Assembly (NCBI RefSeq): GCF_022201045.2
Contig: NC_068562.1
Location: 14,569,001-14,633,000 of the forward strand
DNA: 64,000 bases
Direction of reading: 5' to 3'
Source: Citrus sinensis
Taxonomy: Eukaryota; Streptophyta; Magnoliopsida; Sapindales; Rutaceae
Part shown: positions 8,464 to 19,250 of the stretch, in pieces
How positions within the stretch are numbered: position 1 is the first letter of the stretch
Layout: every line of letters begins with the position of its first letter
Notes under the pieces: generated by a model
The model's input: the letters and a program-made list of their open reading frames with translations, nothing else
The model's database searches: none
Told to the model about the DNA's origin: nothing
Program-made: the position numbers and the translations under genes

Positions 8464-10331
8464 TTATTCTCCAAATTCTTTGTTTCTGCTTAAGAAATTT
8501 GCAAGGAAATTATTAGATCCTTTTATATGTATAATCTTAAAATAAGATAAGTAAGCTTGCCATCTATGTAGCCTTCTGTATTGGGGTTCATTTGGAAAAA
8601 TTTTGTTAATAAGTGAACTTACCTGCGTATTATCTGTTTCTACAGTAAATTGATTCTGGAGTAAAAATAATGAAAACTTTTTTATTCCTTTGTATATTGC
8701 TAGGAGTTCTTTTTCATGAACTGGATAATTAACTTGTGCTTGATTAAACGTTCCACTAGTATATAGGTAAATTTCATTTATATCTGTTTTGAGTATTACT
8801 CCCCAATATAGATCAGATGCATCAGTTTGTATTACTAATTTATCATTTTCTCCTGGTAATCTTAGTGCTGAGAGATTTTTACATTCTTCTTTTAGGTTTT
8901 TTACCGTTTCTGTATGTTCTTCATTCCATCCTCTAGTATTATTTTTTCTAAGCAGTTTTTGAAGTATATTTCTCTTTTTTGCTAAATCTTTTATAAATCC
9001 TTCAGCATAGTTTAGACAACCTAAAAATTTTTGTATTTGTTGTTTGTTTTCTAATTTATTTGGGAATTCAGTAATCATTTTTCCTATGTGGCTCTAGAGT
9101 CTTATTCCTTTTCTATCAAGAATCATCCCTAAAAATTCTATTTTCTTATGTTCTATGGCTGCTTTTCTTTCTAATAATACTATACCTTCTCTAATACATA
9201 TATTAACGAATTCTTTTAAATGGGATCTATGATCTTCTAATGTCTCTGATGCTATTAATATGTCATCAACATAGACTATAATATAGTTGTAATCTTTAAA
9301 TATTTTATCCATTCGACTTTGAAATATTTGAGGGGTATTTTTTAATCCAAAAGGCATTACCAGCCATTCATAATGTCCATGTGGGGTACTAAAAGTTGTA
9401 TAAGGAATACTCTGTTCTTCCATTTTTATTTGCCAAAATCCTAATTTACAATCAAATTTTGAATAATATGTTTTATTTTTTTACAAGATTTATTAGTTCT
9501 TCTTTATTTGGAAGAAAATATCCATCAAATTTTGTGTATTTATTTAGCTCTTTATAATTTATTACCATTCTTGCTTTTCCTCTTACCTGTTCTGATCTTT
9601 TCCTAACCATAAAGGCTGGGCTATTATGTGGGCTATTGCTAGCTCTAACTAATTTTAAATTTAATAATTCTTTCATTTGGATTTTAAATTCTTCTCTATC
9701 TTCTTCTGGGTACATCATAGGTTTTAAGTCTTATTATTCTGTTTTCTATCAATTCTATTTTTGCTCTAGGATGATCCGGTTTCCATAATGCTAATGGGTT
9801 TTCCTTATAGACTTGTTCAAGCTGTGATTTTATTGTTTCTAATTGTATATTGTAATTCTGTCTTTTTTGGATTAGATAATGTTTTTCATAAATAAACTTA
9901 TCACCACGCTGGGCTGGCTGAACTCGATAAGGTTTAAATTCGCGAGGAATGCGAAGGATATGATTACAAGGGGTTTTTAGAGTGATCATGTAGGTGGTTT
10001 GTTGATAATATTGGAATTGTTGTATGAAGTCATTTCCTAGGAATATATCACAATCCATAGTGTCATATTGAAATATTTGATTAACACATACTATTTTACT
10101 ACCTAGTAGTATTTCAAAATTCATTAAGGATTGATTGACTTGTTGTTTATCTCCTGTTATTCTAATGATCTTTAATTTTCCGTTTGGATTCCATTAGTTT
10201 GATAAAAAGGATTTCATAATTGTTATTTCACTACCAGTGTCTATTAAGGCACATGTATCTATATCTTTTTCTGTTATGTTTATTTGTATATATACGGACA
10301 TGGGGTATTTTATATAGGCTTGCTTTAACAT
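8464..10331 (-). pseudogene. Pararetroviral pol: retropepsin, reverse transcriptase, RNase H (broken)
   Basis: The ATG at 10331 overlaps the end of the coat/movement frame by 7 bases (ATGTTAA). In order: an aspartic protease core with DTGS near 10240 and IFLGNDF near 10045; reverse transcriptase with the VIN and FGLKN motifs and the catalytic YVDD near 9270; and RNase H with D, E and D of its active site visible (QTDAS, HEKELLAI, ETDN). The fourth RNase H site reads ANFLSR where ADxLSR is usual. Breaks: TAA at 10196-10194, a frame change near 9720, a frame change with stops near 9470 (in an A run), and a TAG at 9096-9094. No integrase follows. The product would copy viral RNA to DNA; this copy cannot make a full-length enzyme. 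Confidence 0.9.
9990..10331 (-). other. Canonical pol retropepsin domain (second of two)
   Basis: Located at the start of the pol frame: DTGS catalytic loop at about residue 32 of the frame and the flap-side/hydrophobic closing motif IFLGNDF about 65 residues later. This is the expected position for the family protease, immediately before reverse transcriptase. One TAA (10196-10194) lies between the two motifs. Confidence 0.75.
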
Positions 10332-10700
10332 GTTTCACTTATTATCTTTCGACCTTCCATTTGTAAAGTTACTTTATGTTTTTCAATTTTGTAATATTCT
10401 AAATCGTTTAGAAAACTATTTCCTAGTACTATATGTTTTTCTGGGTCTGTGGTCATAAAAGAGTCTATGTAACAAGATACTATTATTCTAAATCCTTCTA
10501 TAATTATAGGGACTTTAACTTCTTGTTTACAAATATGCTTATTACCATTAAAATCAGTATATTCATACGGAGTGTCTTTTTCTTTAATTAAGAGTCCTTT
10601 ATTTTTAGTGTGATTCATATAATTATGACTTGTTCCTGTGTCTATTAATATAGGTATCTTTGTTGTATAATCTATCCCATTAAAGTATTGTCCAAGTATC
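10325..10700 (-). other. Extra retropepsin-like domain fused behind the movement protein
   Basis: The C-terminal segment of the coat/movement frame has IPILIDTGTSHNYM (catalytic DTGT) and, about 75 residues on, HIVLGNSFL, the paired motifs of a full aspartic protease lobe. A second, separate copy follows in the pol frame. Both copies keep Asp-Thr-Gly. Whether this one is an active protease or a structural relic cannot be told from sequence. Confidence 0.7.
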
Positions 10701-12737
10701 TTTATTACATTATTATTTGTTAAGGATTTAGTTATTTGTTTATCAGTTTTCAATCTTCTAGATGAACTTCCTCTTACTAAAGTTCTTCCTGCAAAACTTA
10801 TAGGGATAATAGAATTTTCATTATCATTATTTAAAAATTGTTTTTCGTCATCTATATTTAGTTCATAATTTATAGGAATTTTGTGGTCCTGGATTGTTGG
10901 TTCTATAAATGTTGCTATGTCTTCACATTCTTTATTTATTTCTATATAAGGTTTATTTCCATATACTTCTCCGTAATTTGAATTACAAAAACTATATAAT
11001 GCAAAATAATGTATTGTCATTAACCTATTTCCTTCTTTCATCAAGTTTCTTTTTAGTAGTTTAAAATGTAAGCTTAGTGTTTCATCTATATTTTTATCTT
11101 TTATATGTACACAATATCTAGAATGACATGTAAATAATAACTTAGTGTAACATAAGTTTCCTTCTATTGTTCCTAAATGTCTGGTGCTAGGGTCATTAAA
11201 TCTTTGATCGTGTAGTGATAAGACTATAGAACTGTCTATTCCTTCCTTAAAAAGAGATTTTATTAAAATTTGAATTTCTGCTAAATATACATACTGAATT
11301 TTTTCTTTTGTTGATTAATTTTTTATTTTTCTTAATGCTAAATCTATTGATCTTTTATTTATTAAGCTAAACCTAATATTTTCTTCAGCTTGTGTAACTG
11401 TCACAGCCTTCTCGTGTTCATAATATTCATGTAACACTATACGTTTTCTTTTAAACATATAAACTTCTTTTCCTTCATAATTTGATATACTACTTATTTC
11501 TTCTAAGTCATCTCTTATATTTTCAAAATCTTCTTCTAAGAGTCTTACTTTCTTTTTTGTACAATCTGTGCTAATATGTCCTATTTCTCCACAATTCCAA
11601 CATTTACATTTGGATTTATCTAATTTCCTTTTTTGGTCTTTATATTTTCGTTTATAGTATTTTCTTTCTGGTTTTCTATATTTTCTTTTAAAATTATTGT
11701 ATTTTTTATATTTTTTCTCTTTTTTATATATCCTTCTTTTTCGTTTATAAGGTGTATAACAACCCCACTAAGTTGGCATGTCTATTTTTTCACAACATAT
11801 ATCTCCTATGTTCTTACTCTTTTTCATTAAACTTCTTTGAATGCATATTTCACTTAGTCTTGTATTTAAAAACCTTATTCTAGATCCTAATGTATCTGGA
11901 GATCTATTAGCAGTACTATATTTCTCATACTCATTTATAAAATATCCATTCCAAAGATATGGTAATTTAGAATAGTATAAATTTTTATAAATATTCTGAT
12001 CTTCTTGGCTGTAGAATTGTGTATAATAATATTTATTGAATTCACAAGTATATTCTCTTACAAAACACATGTTACAAATTGTTAAGTTTATTAATTTCAT
12101 TCTAGCCTCCGTCTTTTCAATTTTTGTTTCTCTTTCTATATGCTCTAACCAATTTTCTCCTAAGAATTCGTTAGCAATATATTCTATTAATCTTTCAATT
12201 CCTAATCCTCTACTTCTGGCTAAAGCTACTTTAGTTGAGTCTTTTATTAATGTTTGTGTATCATTACTTAGTACTTTCCACCAGTTGAATACATTTCCTG
12301 TAAAACTGGCTATGAGGATGTCAGCAAATAAATTTATTTTTTCTTCTTCTGATTCTATATTCCAATCTTCCTTAGAACCATTATATATAAGAAATAATCT
12401 CATTTGCATTCCCCCATTCGATTAAAGTCTTATGAGGATCTATTTTGCAATCTAGATCTAAAAATGTTCCCGCATTACTTATTGGCGTTAATTTATCATT
12501 ATTAGGTTGATATTGTTTTTTCCAAGGAGTATTTTTGATGGGTGGTACGTATTCAAAAAATGGTCTAGTTTTCTTTTTGTTTGTTACATATCTATAACTT
12601 GGTTCTCCTATGTCAGGTTTCAATTCTGGTCCTCCAGAAGTATTCATTTTTATATGGTATTCTTTGCCAAAATCCTCTAAGTCACTGAAGTTTATTTCAC
12701 TAAACTTTTCAGTTAGTTCTTCTAAGGTATCTTCCAT
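10325..12737 (-). pseudogene. Pararetroviral coat protein - zinc knuckle - movement protein - retropepsin-like polyprotein (broken)
   Basis: ATG at 12737 overlaps the previous ORF's stop as TAATG. The first 118 codons are an acidic coat-protein leader. The frame then changes near 12400 (beside a G5 run) to the one that carries the coat-protein core (12409 onward, with WWKVLS), a Lys/Arg-rich segment and the CCHC knuckle CWNCGEIGHISTDC near 11590. The same frame continues into a 30K-type movement protein (about 11300-10950) and then a complete retropepsin-like domain (10325-10700). In-frame stops: TAG 11770-11768 and TAA 11317-11315. The product would supply capsid, nucleic-acid binding and cell-to-cell movement functions. 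The movement-protein call rests on the conserved core (GNLCYTKLLFT, LMKEGN). Confidence 0.85.
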
Positions 12738-13360
12738 TAATCTGAATCACTAGGAGTTGTTTCTTTTATTTCTAATTTTCCCTTTCCTTTTTCTTTATTT
12801 TTTAATTCTGCTTTTAATTCTTCTGTTTCTTTTAGTGTTTTAGGATACTGGGTGTCCATGAACCATGCATCATAGCTGCCCGTTTGTGGTTTTTGTATAG
12901 GTTTCTTGAAACTTGTTCCAACTATTCCTGATTTTAATATTTCAAACTTTTCTAATTTTTTATTTTTCTTTTGACTCATCTGTATTACAGTCATTTCTAT
13001 TTTTATTTTGCCTATTTCTTGTTTTGTTTCCTTGATTTCTTCTTGTTTTATTTTTGCCTATTTCTTGTTTTTTAATTCTACTTTTAATTCTTCTGTTTTT
13101 TTTAGTGTTTTAGGATACTGGGTGTCCATGAACCATGCATCATAGCTGCCCGTTTGTGGTTTTTGTATAGGTTTCTTGAAACTTGTTCCAACTATTCCTG
13201 ATTTTAATATTTCAAACTTTTCTAATTTTTTATTTTTCTTTTGACTCATCTGTATTACAGTCATTTCTATTTTTATTTTGCCTATTTCTTGTTTTGTTTC
13301 CTTGATTTCTTCTTTGAGATTTAAAAGTATTTCTTTTAATTCTATTAATATAGTTTCCAT
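12737..13360 (-). pseudogene. Pararetroviral coiled-coil ORF (virion-associated-protein-like), duplicated and interrupted
   Basis: ATG at 13360 starts a Lys/Glu/Ile-rich coiled coil (LKEILLNLKEEIKETKQEIG) followed by a Pro/Gly-rich segment with a conserved-looking YDAWFMDTQYP. A 270-bp (90-codon) tandem duplication repeats nearly the whole unit in the same frame. The junction carries a TAG (13060-13058), so the second copy (12994-12737) reads from an internal ATG. The C-terminus SDSD ends in TAATG with the coat-protein frame. A short coiled-coil DNA-binding or virion-associated protein ahead of the coat protein fits the family; the specific function is inferred. Confidence 0.65.
12790..13329 (-). 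repeat. 270-bp tandem duplication inside the viral coiled-coil ORF
   Basis: Two near-identical copies with a period of exactly 270 bases; the shared landmark GGATACTGGGTGTCC starts at 12843 and 13113. Only a few substitutions separate the copies, so the duplication is young relative to the other decay, or arose in the virus. Confidence 0.85.
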
Positions 13361-13375
13361 AAAGTTTAAGGGTGT

Positions 13376-13711
13376 TAGTAGTTATTTTTGTTTCTTGAAT
13401 GTACGTTACGTTACACGTAACTTAGAGTTTTTTTTTTTTTGAATACTGATTAATCATCATATTACTGCATTACACAGATAGTTACAACTGCTATTATAGC
13501 AGATATATTATACTAATATTTACAATCAGAAATACATGATTGGGACTTATATTATTACATTGAATTCTGTGAAGTACATGCCCAGACAAATAATCCCTTA
13601 CAGAAGAGGGATGTCCATACTCCACTCGTATTGCACGAGGAAGAGAAAATTTTTTTAAAATATTAAACAAATAAGCACGTTAGCCCCCACTTAGAGTTAG
13701 CCCACACACAC

Positions 13712-13744
<33 letters not shown>

Positions 13745-14490
13745 GCGACTGCTGTGTGGAAAGACTTCACAAGTCAAGCAACTCGATAACATAATACTCG
13801 CTAGTAGCTCTAACCTTAGGCGATTGGATAATTGCCCAGGCCCCACGTAGAAAATATATTATCTACTTATTTTTAAAGAAGAAGAGTACAACTACTTTTT
13901 ATCTTAAAAATTGAATAATATCTCACTAAACTGTATCTTTAAAGGCCTCATTTTAGTCAAAGTCCCATTAAAACTGTGCAATAATTACTTCATAATTTAA
14001 AAATCAAACTTTTACCTTGATAGCTATTTTTCCAAAATGAACTTCAATCTAACTATCACACCAACTTTTTCAACTCAATCAAAACCACTTCAAGATAAGT
14101 ATTTTTTAAAAATTAAAATTAAAATTTTTTACTTAAAAATATGAAAAAAAAATTATGCCTAGACCACAGCGAACTTATTATTTTTTCATTCAAACATTGT
14201 GTGTGTCTATTACAATTATAAATCTATAAGAACTATTTTAAAATTAATTTTATTATAATACAATCTAGATTTATATCCTCATAAATATTTGAAAAATATT
14301 TATTTTACCTACATTAATGAAAGGAAAATTTATTCCTAACCAGTTATATAATTAAAAGGGGAGTAGAGTCTCAACATCTAGCCACTTAAATTGAGCGCAT
14401 GGTCCAATCGGCTGCCCTTGAAAGCTAATATATAAATAATATATTTAATCATGTGCGTCACAATTCACACGGCCATAAACTTTGGAAAAG
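13376..14490. other. Intergenic DNA between pararetrovirus and kinase gene
   Basis: AT-rich sequence with a CA/TA microsatellite (about 13707-13745). No gene seen. The 3' part is the upstream region of the receptor kinase. Confidence 0.4.
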
Positions 14491-14501
14491 TCTTTGATTT
14501 T

Positions 14502-14516
14502 TATATTTATATATAG
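14502..14516 (+). promoter_or_regulatory. Likely TATA box of the kinase gene
   Basis: TATATTTATATATAG followed by a GA-rich stretch lies about 100 bases upstream of the chosen ATG (14613), a reasonable distance for a plant core promoter with a short leader. Confidence 0.4.
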
Positions 14517-14612
14517 AGAGAGGAGAGAGACCATTAATTATTTTCTCATTTTCTTCAAATATTAACTCTCTCTGAGTTCAGGCAAGTAAGTATTAATTTC
14601 ATCTTATTATCA

Positions 14613-16517
<1,905 letters not shown>

Positions 16518-18252
16518 TTTTTTTCTTTTTTCTTTTCTTTTTTAATTAATGTAAATGCCACTTTTGGAAGGCTTTTTCTCTTTTCTACTTATAATCACTT
16601 AATGCTAGGGTTGGCAACAAAAAAAAGTCCGGACCGGCCCGACCTTTACGAAAAGTCCTCTCTTTTTTAAAAAATAAATTCATAAATTAAAATCTAAAAA
16701 ATACTAAATCCTTAATTCATAAATAAATAATGATTTAAAAAAATTAAAATTATAATACTAAAGTCTCTCTTAAGTATTCTTAATAAATTAAGAGAGTATT
16801 TTAATTAGAGAAATCAGTATTATAAAATTAAATATATAAGTTTTTATTTTCTTTATTTATTATTTTATTTTAAAATAATTATTTTTAATTCATTATTAAT
16901 TACAACAACTTGTTAATTATTAACTCATTACAAGGTTACAATCATTTAAAAAAATATAACTAAAGAATATCTAAAAGCGCAGGACAGAGCCAAGCCCACA
17001 ACAGCCGGCCCAGGACTGTCCTTGTATTTCCCTTAGCATAGTAAAAAGAACTAATAATTTTCTAAATTTTATACGAAGTTTAAAGACTTAATCAAATGTT
17101 TAAAATTTTGATTAATTGTAAATTAAAAACCCAAGTTTTTAATGGACGAGAGACTCGAAAGCTTGATGAGTCCTTCTCAGAAAATGAAATTGTATTTGCG
17201 CTTTTTATTAATGTTTACGGGGTCTATATGTTTTCTAAAAGCAAAATCAGAAATCAAATACATATAAAATTACAAAAGAAAAGAAAAATGATTGCTAATT
17301 CAAGAATCAAATATTAGTTTGAACTACCACTCTGTCTCACGTATATATCGTTCATTTAGAATGAATTGTTTCATCACCTTACCATGATAAAGATAGACAG
17401 AGGGGGATCCACCTCATGATTAAAAGGGTTCAAGCCCACATTAGAAAAAATTATTTCAAATAAACTAAAGAGAAAATTACTTAAGTTGCTAATTAGATAA
17501 AGTTAAATCTATTAAAGTAACCTCTTTAGATTTATACAAATGGCCACATAAATTTATAAACCCATAAAATTTAAACTTTTAACATTGAGAATTATGAAAG
17601 CTCACACTTTAATTAAAACAATAAAAGCGCATAGTAACGCAAATGAGTGATTTTACTATTATTTAATTTAGTCCACGTTAAATCCATTAAAATAACTTAT
17701 ATAAATCCATTAAAACATAAAAATTCAGTTTTCACGTCTCATCGTTATATTATTTAACCCCTGATAAATCATTTTTCTGGATCCTATACTAAACGTTGAG
17801 AGACTATTTCACCTAGTTATTTCTCGAAAACTGGAGAGTTACTCAATTCGGTTATTGCACGTCTATAATTTTGGGATGATTTTTTGTAGATAAATTTAGG
17901 ATTCGTACCTTGCTTACTCATTAATTTATAAAATGTAGTACTAATTGCTCATCTCAAAGAACTTTGAGAGACCTATTCTTTTAATGTTTGTACGCAGATA
18001 GTCTTTTCACATAGATCTTAACTAGCAAAGCTTTTATCAAATAAAATACTCGATTTTCATTAATAAGTTCAAATAAAAATTAAATAATCACTAACCGCAC
18101 ATTAATTGAGTTGGTTAGACACATCACTTCCTCGCTTCATTCTTGATGCTGAGGGTTATGACAAACATTAACTTGAATTTTAAGTCCGAACAAATGTATT
18201 AAGTTGTATTTCTCAATATTTTTACCACACTACTAAAGAGATTCTTTGATTC
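16518..18252. other. Intergenic DNA, no gene seen
   Basis: AT-rich sequence after the kinase gene. A chance frame at 17096-17317 has no domain. Nothing further was recognised before the SINE. Confidence 0.4.
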
Positions 18253-18270
18253 AAAACTCTAATAGAATTA

Positions 18271-18574
18271 AGCCACTAGGCTAAAGCCTAGTGGTTAGAA
18301 TCCAAACCTCACAATTGTGAGGTCATGGGTTCGAGCCCTCTCAATGCATTGTGAGGGTTTTATGTCCTTTCTCAATTTGAGTTAAGGCAATCTTCTCCTT
18401 TGCGAAATGTGAGTAAAGTAGACGTATCTCAAATATTAATGAAGGTAAAAATATGGGCGATGCTTTATAAGAATTGATGTAAATTAGTTCCAGTAATAAT
18501 CTGATTTATAAATATTAGTTGTAATCTCATATAATATGAGTTGTACTCTTTAGTAATAATTTCATGTAATAAAA
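18271..18574 (+). mobile_element. tRNA-derived SINE with perfect target-site duplication
   Basis: A roughly 300-bp unit with RNA polymerase III promoter motifs: an A-box-like GCCTAGTGGTTAGAAT near 18285 and a B box GGGTTCGAGCCC near 18330. It ends in an A run and is flanked by identical 18-bp copies AAAACTCTAATAGAATTA at 18253-18270 and 18575-18592. The head also forms a hairpin (CCACTAGGC / GCCTAGTGG). These are the hallmarks of a SINE inserted by L1-type target-primed reverse transcription. The long perfect duplication suggests a fairly recent insertion. Confidence 0.85.
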
Positions 18575-18659
18575 AAAACTCTAATAGAATTACCACTAAA
18601 CAAAAAATCAGAAGAATAATAATAAAAGTGGTAAATGTATAATAAAACCTATACTTTAA

Positions 18660-19250
18660 GCAATAGCAATCACCACAAACTCTTGTAACTTTAGCCCAGC
18701 CCAGCCCAGCCCAGCCACGCCACCCGCACTGAGCGCAGTGTCCAAATTACTGGCAAGTATCAACTTTCCCTCCTCCCCTGTTCCCTCTCCATCTCCCTCT
18801 CCTCGCCGCTGCCCGCTGCGATGCTTCTCTTTAGTTTTACACTCTGACTGGTACTGAACGACTACCTGAAGTACCGGTAACCGGTCCACCCGCCTCCAAC
18901 AAAAACATCAAACCCCTCACTCACAGCACTCAAGCTCCGTCCTCTCCCCCCCCCCCCCGCTTCCGGTCGCCGGTAATCCCTCATACTCCCATTCTTTTCA
19001 GTTTTATATTACAGCAGGATAAAGAAAATTGTAATTGCATTTCAGTATTTGCATAATGTGTGAATTAAGGTCTCTTTAGTTTTTTTATTCTTTCTTAAAT
19101 TGGTTAGGGTTTTTTAATGTGTGTGTTTCTAGTTTACGCTTTTTGTTACTGTTACATTGTAGGGTTTTTTTGAATTCTGAATTGGGGAAAGGAAGTTGAT
19201 GATGTAATTTATGTTGTTATCAGGGGGGGTTTTCTGTGAACTTCAATAGT
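18660..19250 (+). promoter_or_regulatory. NUP96 promoter/5' untranslated region with a leader intron
   Basis: A GC- and C-rich stretch (a CCCAG microsatellite at about 18690-18715, a C13 run at 18946-18958) is followed by a likely leader-exon donor near 18975 (CCGGTAAT) and an acceptor CAG at about 19221-19223. There is no ATG between about 18850 and the donor, so the first exon is probably noncoding. The C13 run is a likely place for length error. Confidence 0.5.

Larger units (their letters stand above)
5440..13375 (-). mobile_element. Endogenous pararetrovirus (Caulimoviridae), nearly complete, decayed and circularly permuted
   Basis: On the minus strand the order is: coiled-coil ORF, acidic leader of the coat protein, coat protein, CCHC knuckle, movement protein, retropepsin-like domain, second retropepsin, reverse transcriptase, RNase H, a transactivator-position ORF, promoter region, leader ORF, tRNA-Met primer site, two small ORFs. 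About 7.9 kb (7.7 kb without an internal 270-bp duplication) matches the genome size of the family. Coat protein and movement protein in one frame ahead of the pol ORF is the arrangement of cavemoviruses and solendoviruses, not of badna-, petu- or florendoviruses. There is no integrase and no LTR, so this is not a Ty3 element. Lesions include at least five in-frame stops, three frame changes and a tandem duplication, so it is a fossil. Boundaries are approximate. Confidence 0.9.

Noticed and set aside
11633..12425. Plus-strand frames opposite the viral coat protein
   Set aside because: Shadows of AT-rich viral coding sequence; the minus frame carries the coat-protein core and knuckle.
18271..18350. 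Functional tRNA gene
   Set aside because: A- and B-box-like motifs are present, but no cloverleaf with acceptor stem could be drawn; the A tail and target duplication show it is a SINE.
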